A DNA stretch of 64,000 nt from Bremerella alba. GTDB taxonomy: Bacteria > Planctomycetota > Planctomycetia > Pirellulales > Pirellulaceae. The notes under the pieces were generated by a model that did not search any database, was not told where the DNA came from, and saw nothing but the letters and a program-made list of their open reading frames with translations. Shown here one piece after another: positions 16,966-25,016 of the stretch; position 1 is the stretch's first letter, and every line of letters begins with the position of its first letter. Made by a program: the position numbers and the translations under genes. Location: positions 349,977-413,976 of the forward strand of contig NZ_JABRWO010000005.1 in NCBI RefSeq assembly GCF_013618625.1, read 5' to 3'.

Positions 16966-17549
16966 AAAGGGGACGGGGGTCTTTTCTCTAACTGCTCTTA
17001 CGCGGCCGCCCGCGGGGGCGGAGGGTGTAACTCAAGCCGGAACGCTGGGCCTCGGCTTGTGTCCATTCTTGATTGCCATAGGGTCGGCCGCGGCTGACGC
17101 ATTGGCGGAGGGCGCCGAGTTCTTTCTCGCGAAGTGATTCGTTCACACGTTGGAGCCAGTTGGGCGTTCGAGCAATTGGCCAGGGAGAAAGCAGCCGGGG
17201 CTCCCGATCGGCTTTGTTCGTCCAACGCCAATGAGCGTGGTAACGCTGCGTGTGCGTGGCCGTGACCCAGCGGAGCATCCGCCCCATCAGGCCGTCTTGC
17301 TTGGGACGAAGAATCAAATGCCAATGATTGGGCATCAACGTCAGTGCGAAGAAATGCTTCATAGTCTTCCTCTTTGCGAAAGAGGGCTTGCCGAGCATTC
17401 CCACGATTCAGGGCATGATAGATCGAACCTCCCTCATCGGCACGCTTTTGTCGAGGCATGGCACTTCACCGAGCAGCAAATGGGATCGTGGACTATTACC
17501 GAATAGTGTATCATACCCCCAAGGCATACTAAAGACCCCCGTCCCCTTT
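16966..17549 (-). mobile_element. RAYT (REP-associated tyrosine transposase) element with 19-bp inverted ends
   Basis: AAAGGGGACGGGGGTCTTT (16966-16984) and its exact reverse complement (17531-17549) bracket a transposase gene on the minus strand. The left end is preceded by a partial tandem duplicate of GAGAGACCAAAGGGGAC. Such REP-like ends with a TnpA_REP/Y1 transposase between them are the mark of RAYT elements. The gene inside is broken, so the copy is not autonomous. It sits at the end of the integron cassettes. Confidence 0.8.
16988..17459 (-). pseudogene. RAYT/IS200-like transposase, frameshifted and shortened
   Basis: The N-terminal part is in one frame (MPRQKRADEGGSIYHALNRG, from 17459) and the rest in the next (FFALTLMPNHWHLIL, then RPKQDGLMGRMLRWVTATHT). 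The HWH of MPNHWHLIL is the HUH metal-binding motif of Y1 transposases. The usual middle block with QGRFKSF and VERNP motifs is missing, and the frame runs straight into the C-terminal SRGRPYG segment, so there is an internal deletion as well as a frameshift near 17330-17370. Intact RAYTs have roughly 200-230 residues; about 155 codons remain. Confidence 0.85.
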
Positions 17550-17605
17550 TCTTCCCCCCCGAGATCATTGCTGACTCAGTCAATATCAGGTAAACGTGTG
17601 AATAA

Positions 17606-18124
17606 CTACATTTTAACTTCACGGTAGTCCGCTGGAGGTTCAAAACAATCACGCGGGGGAACTTCGTAACTTACATTGACAGCCTTCACGGTTAGGACTT
17701 CATCCCCTAGAGAGTTTAGTGTAACCTTCTTCAGCCTTAGACCAGTCGTCGTATCGACATGCACATATCCTGTGGGGTCTACAACATCACGCGCAAATAC
17801 CGCATACTTACTTACCGTAATTCCATTGATTGTATCGTTACACTCAAACGTCCACAGTTCATCTGTGGGGTTAGAATCGGTCATGGCGCTTAAGCTTTCG
17901 GGGCTTAATGGCATTGACATGTATTTCGACTGCTGAGGCAATACACTATACATGATCCCTTTGTCTGGGCGTACTATTGAAATAGTGATATTGCCATGAG
18001 CATGTGTTTCTGTTCGTCGGAGTGGTTCATCAATTATTATGCGCAATGTTATTCCGTCACTGCGGACCAGTTCCGCACTATATTTCTGTGGCATTGGGGC
18101 TGGTGGTATTTTATTAGAAGTCAT
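17606..18124 (-). CDS. Hypothetical protein of lower GC between two RAYT copies
   Basis: A 172-residue protein with many beta strands, no signal peptide and no family I can name. Its pattern (YVHVDTTTGLRLKKVTLNSLGD, YEVPPRDCFEPPADYREV) is reminiscent of periplasmic lipoprotein-sorting-like or DUF4412-like folds, with low confidence. Codon use is clearly more A/T-rich than neighbouring genes (many ATA, TTA, GTA codons). It lies between the RAYT element and its partial copy, so it was probably carried in. The ribosome binding site is weak (AGGT 6 bases before the ATG). Confidence 0.6.
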   Translation of the reverse strand: MTSNKIPPAPMPQKYSAELVRSDGITLRIIIDEPLRRTETHAHGNITISIVRPDKGIMYSVLPQQSKYMSMPLSPESLSAMTDSNPTDELWTFECNDTINGITVSKYAVFARDVVDPTGYVHVDTTTGLRLKKVTLNSLGDEVLTVKAVNVSYEVPPRDCFEPPADYREVKM

Positions 18125-18232
18125 GTGTTACCTGCTTTAGGTGTCGCTATTGCACCCTGTCCTATATTCCAATCATTGAGGAAACTAAAAACGCGCCAGC
18201 AAATTGTCCCTGCCCCCGAGCATTGAGGGAGA

Positions 18233-18414
18233 AAAGGGGACGGGGGTCTTGTCTCTAACTACTCTTACGCGGCCGCCCGCGGGGGCGGAGGGTGTAACTC
18301 AAGCCGGAACGCTGGGCCTCGGCTTGTGTCCATTCTTGATTGCCATAGGGTCGGCCGCGGCTGACGCATTGGCGGAGGGCGCCGAGTTCTTTCTCGCTAA
18401 GTGATTCGTTCACA
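18233..18414 (-). repeat. Second partial copy of the RAYT element (182 bp direct repeat)
   Basis: These 182 bases match 16966-17147 with only a few differences (for example GTCTCTAACTACTC for TTCTCTAACTGCTC). They contain the AAAGGGGACGGGGGTCTT end and the last 50 codons of the transposase. Directly after the match comes a related motif, GGGGGCAGGTCTCTTTTCTC (about 18425-18444). So the copy has REP-like sequence on both sides and no functional gene. Confidence 0.92.
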
Positions 18415-18444
18415 GAGACAGGAACGGGGGCAGGTCTCTTTTCT

Positions 18445-18895
18445 CGGTTATGTTACGTTTTAGACTGTTATCTCCATTCGGCTACTGCATCATAATCTTA
18501 GCTGGCTAAGCCGGTTGAGAACTTAGCACTTCCACGACATCGTCCCGCGGCTGGGTGGCCCCAAAAAAAATCGCGGGTTTTTGTTAGCTCTGCAACCCAA
18601 ACGCCCAAGCGGGCTTAGGTGTTGTCTGGGATCGTGGTTCGAGCCTTTCGGCTAAAAAAACTTGCTGGCGCTCTAGCAAAAGCGCACACCAGGCTGGTAT
18701 ACCTAAATTCATCGCCGGGGTCACTTCTCCGGCTTCTTTATTTTCTGCTCGGTCCCGTGTGTATTTCTTCACGTTCAGGGACCCAATTGCGACGCCCAAA
18801 TCTTCTTGGGTATTCGACGCCGGAACCCTTCTAAGTTGGGCTACCGATCGAACTATTTGACCTAAACGCGTGCCCTAATCGCGGCACGCCTGTTC
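18445..18895. other. Non-coding stretch rich in possible RNA structure, unexplained
   Basis: No credible coding frame. Several short stems occur: CTTAGCTGGCTAAG (18497-18510), GCCCAAGCGGGC (18603-18614), AGCCGAAAGGCT on the minus strand (18642-18653, a GAAA loop), a possible H-type pseudoknot in which TTGCT (18662) pairs with AGCAA (18675) and GCGCT (18668) with AGCGC (18681), and GCGTGCC...GGCACGC (18868-18889). Such a row of pseudoknots recalls tmRNA, but I cannot find tRNA-like ends, a TTCGA D-loop analogue in the right place or a tag ending in LAA, so I do not call it tmRNA. Confidence 0.3.
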
Positions 18896-18919
18896 CCTTT
18901 CACCGAAAGAAGTATTGCT

Positions 18920-19678
18920 ATGTCTACCCCCATCGAAACACCAAGTCAGAACAGCCCTGCCGATGCCTGTGAAGGTCCGGCAACGCCGCTTGCCGACCGC
19001 ATCCTGCATGTCTATCAGAGCATGCAGGCAGAGCTGCGTCAGAAGCAGCGCCAGATCGACCGCTTGCAGCAGGAACTGAGCGCGCTGGACGAAGCTGAAG
19101 CACGCGAAGCGTCTCCGCCGCCGGCGACCCAGCGCGCAGGCCAACGTCCGCCTGGGCTGGGCCGAAAATCTCGTCGGATGCCAAAGAAAGTGCCGGTGTG
19201 CCGGCCGATCTGCCCTGCCAGCGGCGACCGATCAGTGGATGCCCCATCGGATCAGCCTAGGACGCTGCAGAGCGAACGGAAGTCTTGTCTTTCGCGGGAA
19301 GAAGAGGGGACGGGGCGGCTCTGTAGAAAACAGCACAATCAGTTCAACCCCGCTAGCCGACCTTCTAACGTAGCAGCCCCTAGCGAGCGTTACGAGCAGA
19401 TCTCCGCCGGATGTTTTGGTCACCGCTTGGGCCGACGCGATCGGACTTGGCTTTATTCCCCAACTTCAGGACGCTGTAGAAAGCGGCCCTGCGACGGCAT
19501 TAGCAACGGAGTGCGCTGTTCAACGGAGAAAAATGTCCCCGCTGACTACGAAAGAGGCAGTTCCGTAGGCAACGGAAATAAGCATCCACCCCAGGGCTCT
19601 CTGGCCCCGCATGTTAGCAATGTTTTCCGGTACTGGTCGCCTGTCGTAAAGGGTGCTGAAATCGCCACCCAACGTTAA
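18920..19678 (+). CDS. Uncertain ORF with an N-terminal coiled coil
   Basis: The first 75 codons look like a real protein start: an acidic Pro-rich leader, then a heptad-rich helix (ADRILHVYQSMQAELRQKQR, QIDRLQQELSALDEAEA). After about residue 85 the frame passes through low-complexity and REP-like sequence (GAGGGGACGGGGC near 19303) and no longer looks coding. It may be a small coiled-coil gene that has lost its original end. An AAAGAAG sits about 9 bases before the ATG. The DNA from about 19250 to 19740 shows no other recognisable gene. Confidence 0.3.
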   Translation: MSTPIETPSQNSPADACEGPATPLADRILHVYQSMQAELRQKQRQIDRLQQELSALDEAEAREASPPPATQRAGQRPPGLGRKSRRMPKKVPVCRPICPASGDRSVDAPSDQPRTLQSERKSCLSREEEGTGRLCRKQHNQFNPASRPSNVAAPSERYEQISAGCFGHRLGRRDRTWLYSPTSGRCRKRPCDGISNGVRCSTEKNVPADYERGSSVGNGNKHPPQGSLAPHVSNVFRYWSPVVKGAEIATQR

Positions 19679-19749
19679 GCCTTGGTGCGCCTCGTTTACC
19701 CGGGTTCAAATTGCCGTAAGATGAACAAAAAACCCGAGGTGGAACCACG

Positions 19750-20523
19750 ATGAAAATTCTTTTGGCGAATGACGATGGCATTTACGCTCCTGGTTTGGCG
19801 GCGATGGAAAAGGCGTTGCGGGCCATTGGGGACGTGACGGTGATTGCTCCGGCGACCGAGCAGAGCGGGGTAGGGCACTCGATTACGTTTCTGACGCCGC
19901 TGGTTTGCAAAGAGATCTACGATGGCGATCGACGGCGAGGTTATGCCGTGGAAGGGAGCCCTGCTGACTGCGTGAAGTTGGGCGTGGTCGAACTGATGGA
20001 CGAGCGGCCAGATTTGATTGTCAGCGGGATTAACGGCGGGCTGAACGCTGGGATCAACGTGCTGTATTCCGGGACCGTCGGCGCGGCGATTGAAGGGGCC
20101 TTCTTCGGGATCACCAGCATTGCCGTTTCGCTGGAATGGGACGAGCATGCCCAGTTTGATCGGGCGGCGGAAATGGCTCGACAGGTCATCGCCCAGATCC
20201 TTGAGCGCAAATCGGACTCTCCCAGGCTGTACAACCTGAACATTCCCACCCCCGCCACGAAGCTACCTCCGGGGGAGGCCGAGTTGAAGATTGTGCCGAT
20301 GGGTGTGATGCGTTACGGCGAGCACTTCGTCAAGCGGAAGGATCCCCGAAACCGGGACTATTACTGGGCTACCGGCGATCCACGGCCAGAACATGGCGAA
20401 GAAGAAACCGATCTCTCGGCGCTGGAAAAAGGGTATCTGACCCTCACACCACTGCACTTTGATATGACCGAACGTGCGCAAATCGACGAAATGAAACCTT
20501 GGAATCTGAAAGTCCTTGACTAG
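19750..20523 (+). CDS. surE: 5'/3'-nucleotidase SurE
   Basis: A survival protein that removes phosphate from nucleoside monophosphates and short polyphosphates. The 257 residues begin with the SurE signature MKILLANDDGIYAPG (metal ligands Asp8, Asp9), followed by VTVIAPATEQSGVGHSIT, EGSPADCVKLG and the ISGINGGLNAGINVLYSGTV block with its conserved Asn and Ser. Length is typical. GAGGT about 8 bases before the ATG is a reasonable ribosome binding site. It is the first gene beyond the accessory region and has no obvious operon partner. Confidence 0.95.
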   Translation: MKILLANDDGIYAPGLAAMEKALRAIGDVTVIAPATEQSGVGHSITFLTPLVCKEIYDGDRRRGYAVEGSPADCVKLGVVELMDERPDLIVSGINGGLNAGINVLYSGTVGAAIEGAFFGITSIAVSLEWDEHAQFDRAAEMARQVIAQILERKSDSPRLYNLNIPTPATKLPPGEAELKIVPMGVMRYGEHFVKRKDPRNRDYYWATGDPRPEHGEEETDLSALEKGYLTLTPLHFDMTERAQIDEMKPWNLKVLD

Positions 20524-20642
20524 GGTAGAAGTATCCCGATTCACTTTTCATTTTTGTTTACCGGCAGTTGAGGCCGGCGTCGAAGTGCGCACTTGTGCGT
20601 GGATGGAGTCCGCGTCGCTGCGCGTGAATGATCGACAGTGCC

Positions 20643-21179
20643 ATGTTTGTTCGAAAAGTGATTGTGCTAGGGATTTTGTCCCTGGCCGTAACCGCAGTAT
20701 CCGCCAATCCAGCGACGGCTAACGATTGGCTGCTTGCCCCCAGTTTCTATAGCCACGATCCGCAAACGGGCCAGCGGGCGGTGCAGTATTCGCAGCCGGA
20801 GCCGGCCTACGTTTACGAGACCCCCAGCTACCTGAAGTCTGGCTATCACCATCGCCGTTCAACCATTCAAAATGGTGACGGAAGCATGGATCAATTGCAT
20901 ATCGTCGAAGAATGGGGACGCCCGGTACGTCCGTATGGCGAATGGGAACGCCCGTTCCGTCCGTACTCGGTTCCCTATCAGCTTTGGGGACAGCCATACG
21001 GCGGCTTAGGTCCGATCTACCAGAACTTCCAGAACGGGCCTTATCCCGGCCCAGGTCCCGGCGGACCTGGCCCCGGTAGACCACCCCAGGGCGGTCCCGG
21101 GCAAGGTTGGCCCGGACAAGGTGGCGGCCACAATGGTGGTCACGGTGGCGGAAACAACGGCGGGCATCGTTCGATTTAA
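20643..21179 (+). CDS. Secreted Gly/Pro-rich protein
   Basis: A 178-residue exported protein. The signal peptide is MFVRKVIVLGILSLAVTAVSANPATA. The middle contains repeated RP motifs (EEWGRPVRPYGEWERPFRPY), and residues from about 125 onward are almost only Gly, Pro, Gln and His (GPGPGGPGPG and GGGHNGGHGGG). Low-complexity tails like this suggest a flexible surface or wall-associated protein, and the His clusters could bind metal; both are inference. The ATG at 20643 is preferred over one five codons earlier because the signal peptide then starts with the usual short basic segment. Confidence 0.7.
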   Translation: MFVRKVIVLGILSLAVTAVSANPATANDWLLAPSFYSHDPQTGQRAVQYSQPEPAYVYETPSYLKSGYHHRRSTIQNGDGSMDQLHIVEEWGRPVRPYGEWERPFRPYSVPYQLWGQPYGGLGPIYQNFQNGPYPGPGPGGPGPGRPPQGGPGQGWPGQGGGHNGGHGGGNNGGHRSI

Positions 21180-21239
21180 GCCCGCCCTCTAGCCTGACCT
21201 TAACACCATGGGTTGCTGAAAAACACGCGTGCCTGAAAG

Positions 21240-22667
21240 CTACCGCGCTTCCGCGAACCAGTCAGGTGCGTTCTTCGTCGCTTCGTCGTACTTGTCGAGC
21301 AAGCCCTTCTGCAACTTGCTGGCGATCTCGGGATGCTCGGCCGCGACGTTCTTGGTTTCGCCGATGTCCTCGGTCAGGTTGTATAGCTCGAACGCTTTGA
21401 ACTTTGCGCCTTGGATCAGCGCGTAGTCTCCCTTTTGGTAAGCGGCCCCTGGCTTCACTTGGCCTTGGTCCCACAGGGCTACCAGCTTCCAGTCGCCATC
21501 GCGGACCGCGACCTTGGCATCGTGGTACGCGCGATAGTAGTGCCAGAACAACGGCTTGGCTCGCTCGACGGGCTCGCCTTGCAGCATGCCAACCAGGCTG
21601 GTTCCATCGAGCTTGGCGTCGGCAGGAATTTCGGCTCCGGCCAGTTCGCAGAACGTGGGTAAGAGATCGAGCGAGCAGACCGGCACGTCCGATTCCGTTC
21701 CTGGTTCCAGCTTCCCCGGGAAGCGGGCAATGCCAGGCACGCGAATTCCGCCGTCGTAGATGTGCAGCTTCATGCCTCGCAGCGGCCCCGGCGAGCCGTG
21801 CGATCGCCAGGCACTGCCGTAGCGATTGAGCGTCTCGGGGCCGTTATCGCTGGTGAATAGCACGAGCGTGTTGTCGGCCAGGTTCAACGTATCAAGGGTC
21901 TGCATCAAGCTGCCCACGGCGCGGTCCATGTTCGTGACGTTGGCGTAGTACAACGCTTCCCCCTTCTTGTCGGCGTCGGGGTAAGTCTCGACCAGGTCGT
22001 CAGGCGAAGCGATTGGCTCGTGCGGTTCGTGAAACGTTACGAGCGCAAAGAAGGGCTTTCCGTCGTCTTTGATCTCCTTGAGCCAATGAGCCGCTTCACC
22101 AGCCACCACCTGGCATGAAAAATCTTGAGTAGGACCGACCTTCTTACCGTTTCGGACGAAGTTGTTGGGGTTCTTATGCGTGGGAGACGCGTTGTTCTGC
22201 GTGGCAAACCAATAGTCGAAACCGAGATCATTCGGCTGCGGCTGCTTGGGCGAATTGAACATGCCGTTGCAGTGCCATTTGCCAAACAGCCCGGTCTGGT
22301 AGCCAGCTTCTTTGAGCAGTTTGGCAACGGTCGTTTCGTTCGCTTTGACATGCATCGGAGAGCCGCCGGGAATCCAATCGTAGATGCCAACTTGCGTAGG
22401 CGTTTGCCCGGTCACCAGGCCGGCTCGCGATGGCGAACAAACAGGCGAGGCACTATAGCACGAGGTGAAACGCACCCCTTCGGAAGCGAGCTTATTGAGG
22501 TGAGGTGTTTTGATCGTCGGATGACCGTAACACTCGAGGTCGCCGTAGCCGAGGTCGTCGCACTGAATGACCAGGAAGTTCGGTCGCTGCTGGGCCGACG
22601 CGGTTTGTGAAACGGCAGCCATTAGAATCAGCGTGAACAATAGAAGAACGCGTTGCATGGGGTGCAT
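21240..22667 (-). CDS. Exported sulfatase (arylsulfatase A family)
   Basis: Hydrolyses sulfate esters, probably of algal polysaccharides; such genes are greatly expanded in marine planctomycetes. The 475 residues start with a signal peptide (cleavage near QTASA, residue 25). Metal ligands occur in FLVIQCDDLGYGD, and C77-S-P-S-R81 is the formylglycine motif CxPxR, the cysteine being converted by a sulfatase-modifying enzyme. FTSDNGPE and PFFALVTFHEPHEP carry further metal and substrate residues. Length is normal. No carbohydrate-active neighbour is present. The substrate cannot be told from sequence alone. Confidence 0.93.
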   Translation of the reverse strand: MHPMQRVLLLFTLILMAAVSQTASAQQRPNFLVIQCDDLGYGDLECYGHPTIKTPHLNKLASEGVRFTSCYSASPVCSPSRAGLVTGQTPTQVGIYDWIPGGSPMHVKANETTVAKLLKEAGYQTGLFGKWHCNGMFNSPKQPQPNDLGFDYWFATQNNASPTHKNPNNFVRNGKKVGPTQDFSCQVVAGEAAHWLKEIKDDGKPFFALVTFHEPHEPIASPDDLVETYPDADKKGEALYYANVTNMDRAVGSLMQTLDTLNLADNTLVLFTSDNGPETLNRYGSAWRSHGSPGPLRGMKLHIYDGGIRVPGIARFPGKLEPGTESDVPVCSLDLLPTFCELAGAEIPADAKLDGTSLVGMLQGEPVERAKPLFWHYYRAYHDAKVAVRDGDWKLVALWDQGQVKPGAAYQKGDYALIQGAKFKAFELYNLTEDIGETKNVAAEHPEIASKLQKGLLDKYDEATKNAPDWFAEAR

Positions 22668-22742
22668 CTCGAAGGGGTAGATGATTGTAGAGGGGGAGTC
22701 GCTGGGTGCGTGTCCCAGAATAACGCAGTAAACCGCGAAAAG

Positions 22743-23555
22743 CTACTTTTCCTCGGTGGCTTGCTTCTTTTGACGTTTCAAGACGTCGCGATGCGCAATC
22801 CCGGCCGTCTGCCACATGTAGGTGCTGATACGCGAAGATCCTGCAGACAGCAGCTTCGGATCGGCTGCCATTTTCAGGTACTTGGCAGCCAGGTCGTCTT
22901 TCCCTTCGGCCACGTAGTACAGCCCTACGTACAGCAGCGTGTAGAAGCGATAGCCGGCGGCAGCTTCTCCGGTGAGGTTGGTCTGCTCCATTTGCTCGAG
23001 CAATTTCTCGGGCGTGACCTTACCACGATAAAGCTCTAACACCTCTTGTAAGCCTGGCCGTGGGTCGCGTTCGATTGGGATGAGCGTTTCGCGGGCCTTG
23101 GCGAGCCCCTCGGACTTGGCCAGGCAAAGGTATCGAAAGACCGAGTTCTCTACATCCTGATCGTGATAATTTTGGTAGTCGAGAAATTGCTGGGCCCCAT
23201 CGGCATAGTCGCCGGCGTAGTAGCAAGAGATGCCGCGTTCCCACAAGCTGTCGCTACGGCTGGGCTGAAGCTTAATGAGTTGATCGAAGTCGTTGACCGA
23301 CGCTCGAAAGTTCTCGGCCTTGTAGTTCTCGGTAGCGCGAATGTAATAGAGATTCGGCACGCTAGGCTTCCGTTTGATCATTTCGTCAAGCACCGTGACC
23401 GCTTGCTTGTGATCTTCCTTGTCCATAGCTTGCCGCAGCTGCGCATCTAGCTGGGCCAAGGTTTGCTCTTGAGCGATCCCCCAAACCGGAAAGAAGAGAA
23501 CCAGCTTAAGGGCGATCAAACAAAGAAATCTGGTTGCTGAATTCTCGGTGCACAT
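22743..23555 (-). CDS. Exported TPR-like repeat protein
   Basis: A 270-residue protein. A signal peptide occupies the first ~30 residues (FLCLIALKLVLFFPVWGIAQ). Then come helical pairs of TPR type, for example LDAQLRQAMDKEDHKQAVTV, then PNLYYIRATENYKAENFRAS, and DSLWERGISCYYAGDYADGA. The middle (about 150-250) is less regular but also helical. TPR proteins act as scaffolds; no partner is evident. The start at 23555 is chosen because it opens a signal peptide; the longer frame is a shadow of the preceding gene. It overlaps that gene by 50 bases, so the two are probably co-transcribed. Confidence 0.75.
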   Translation of the reverse strand: MCTENSATRFLCLIALKLVLFFPVWGIAQEQTLAQLDAQLRQAMDKEDHKQAVTVLDEMIKRKPSVPNLYYIRATENYKAENFRASVNDFDQLIKLQPSRSDSLWERGISCYYAGDYADGAQQFLDYQNYHDQDVENSVFRYLCLAKSEGLAKARETLIPIERDPRPGLQEVLELYRGKVTPEKLLEQMEQTNLTGEAAAGYRFYTLLYVGLYYVAEGKDDLAAKYLKMAADPKLLSAGSSRISTYMWQTAGIAHRDVLKRQKKQATEEK

Positions 23556-23934
23556 CTTGAACGATCCGTTGAAGGGGCTTACGGCGGATACGTCGCTGGG
23601 CTTCTTCCAAAAGGCACCACCGCGAGCGAAAGTCAATCGGGCCGGTAGCTTCGGGGTGTTTACCCATATATTGAAACACATGAACACGGATGATGCCGGG
23701 CTCTTCGTTTCGCGAGCGACGTAGCGTAGCGAATGGCTTAGATGCTAGCGAACGAACGGCAAGATGCCAACGGTCTTCGACGTGATGGACGATCTGCTGT
23801 GGGTCATGGTGGTCGACCAAAGAGAAGTCGGGAAATCCCCAGCGTGCTCGATCTTGGTCTGATTTCAGCCAAAACTCCACACCTAGTGACGTTCGCCGAA
23901 CGACCACAGCACAGATCCATTTTCCCTGGGGCAT
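23506..23934 (-). CDS. Hypothetical protein, possibly a degenerate NUDIX fold
   Basis: A 142-residue protein starting MPQGKWICAVVVRR, then a FWLKSDQDRARWGFPDF strand-loop, a helix with HHVEDRWHLAVRSLASKP, and a last part with FRSRWCLLEEAQRRIRRKPL. The order of strands and the terminal W-x-x-x-EEA helix recall NUDIX proteins, but the catalytic box GX5EX7REUXEEXGU is missing, so hydrolase activity is not supported. Its end overlaps the start of the TPR gene by 50 bases. It faces csrA across a 780-base gap. Confidence 0.55.
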   Translation of the reverse strand: MPQGKWICAVVVRRTSLGVEFWLKSDQDRARWGFPDFSLVDHHDPQQIVHHVEDRWHLAVRSLASKPFATLRRSRNEEPGIIRVHVFQYMGKHPEATGPIDFRSRWCLLEEAQRRIRRKPLQRIVQDVHREFSNQISLFDRP

Positions 23935-24590
23935 TCGAGGTCGTACTAAGCAAAGGTCAACTAGCAGAGAATTAAAACATGCAGCCCATTAGCGGGCCCC
24001 TCCGCGATGGTACTGAACATTCAGCATATCGGCAACAATTAAGATCGATGACCAGGATTTTTCTAGAAAATGCCACCGGAATGAGGTAGGCAAGTGTCTT
24101 CCCTGGTGCTGTAAACCTGAATTTCTCCATAAGTCTAAATGTCCGACACCCATGGGCTTGTTGGTTGGTTTTTCGTTAACCCGCCTGATTGCCGAGCGAC
24201 CATCGTTCCACTTCTATCAAACGATTGCGTTTCGCCGCTGACTCGTAACGGCACGTCAATCTGAGACGCCTACGCCCAAAAACCCCCATCATGAGCCATT
24301 CGTGACGCGATCAAGGAAAGATAATGCCCTCTTCATACCTTTCTAACGCGTAATTAGAGCTCGACTAGTCGTTTGAACGCATGCGGTTAACCGCAGTAAA
24401 CGGGCTCTCAAGTGGGAAAATCGTCCGTTTTGATCTCAGTTTGACAGGCGGTTCTCAAATTAAGACAGCGTGTCGACCAGACGGGCGTATTTCTTTAGCC
24501 ATTCTCAACAAATTTTTCGTGCGAGAAAGCCATAGGGCATAAGAACTTACATAAAACTCAAGGTCAACCTAGACAGTTTTGTTGGTTTCT
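23935..24590. other. Long gap upstream of csrA, no gene seen
   Basis: This stretch is more A/T-rich than its surroundings and has no coding frame longer than 60 codons with usual codon use. A TTGACA at 24441-24446 may be a promoter element for csrA, but a -10 at normal spacing is not clear. It might hold a long csrA leader or a small RNA; I cannot support either. Confidence 0.4.
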
Positions 24591-24631
24591 GGCCCTTGAG
24601 TTGCACTAGTGATTTGGCATGGAGAGGGTGT

Positions 24632-24650
24632 TCGACACGGAGGGTGTCGA
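24632..24650 (+). promoter_or_regulatory. Hairpin with GGA in its loop in the csrA leader (CsrA-binding candidate)
   Basis: TCGACAC and GTGTCGA form a perfect 7-bp stem presenting the loop GGAGG. CsrA proteins bind GGA exposed in hairpin loops. It lies 69 bases before the csrA start codon, whose Shine-Dalgarno region (GGAGGAGTGAGG, 24706-24717) also contains GGA. Two such sites are the classic layout for translational autorepression. Confidence 0.65.
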
Positions 24651-24718
24651 GGCCTCACCGAGGGCATAGTACCCGGTCAAGAAGATCCAATTTAATCAAG
24701 CCATGGAGGAGTGAGGTC

Positions 24719-24946
24719 ATGTTAGTTTTAAGTCGAAAAGTCGGCGATTCCATCAAGATTGGTGACAACATCGAGATTGTCGTGAATCGTATTTCCGGTA
24801 ACCGAGTCACCATCGGCGTTGAAGCCCCGAAGGACGTTCGTATCCTACGCGGTGAAGTCGAACTCGAACTTGATGACGACGCTGTCATGGCCCTGACCGG
24901 CCTGATGAGCTCGAATGAAGCTAGTTTTAGCCATTCCGCTGGCTAG
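24719..24946 (+). CDS. csrA: Carbon storage regulator CsrA (short paralogue)
   Basis: A 75-residue RNA-binding regulator that represses or stabilises mRNAs by binding GGA motifs near ribosome binding sites. MLVLSRKVGDSIKIGDNIEI at the N-terminus includes Arg6, part of the RNA-binding surface; RVTIGVEAPKDVRILRGEV carries the second one, with the conserved VxRxE-like end. The ATG at 24719 follows GGAGGAG by about 7 bases; the longer frame from 24596 is not used. The tail after residue 60 (TGLMSSNEASFSHSAG) is short. A second, longer CsrA is encoded 3.7 kb away. Confidence 0.95.
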   Translation: MLVLSRKVGDSIKIGDNIEIVVNRISGNRVTIGVEAPKDVRILRGEVELELDDDAVMALTGLMSSNEASFSHSAG

Positions 24947-24955
24947 TGCCTTTGC

Positions 24956-25005
24956 CCCAACGCCGTTGGTTACATCAACCACGTTCCTAGGATCGCGGCG
25001 TTGGG
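24956..25005. other. Hairpin between convergent csrA and aminotransferase genes
   Basis: CCCAACGCCG and CGGCGTTGGG form a perfect 10-bp stem around a 30-base loop that itself contains GGTTACATCAACC. There is no T tract. It lies between two convergent genes and may end or stabilise both messages. Confidence 0.6.
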
Positions 25006-25016
25006 AGTCAGATGCT

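Noticed and set aside
18430..18900. tmRNA gene
   Set aside because: Pseudoknot-like structure is present, but the tRNA-like 5' and 3' ends, CCA and a tag ending in LAA were not found on either strand.
19232..19423. Minus-strand ORF starting MTKTSGGDLL
   Set aside because: No support from a ribosome binding site or family, and it runs into REP-like sequence; more likely chance in mobile-element debris.
24596..24718. N-terminal extension of csrA from the longest open frame
   Set aside because: The CsrA family starts with MLVLSRK, a strong ribosome binding site precedes the ATG at 24719, and the upstream part contains the GGA hairpin.
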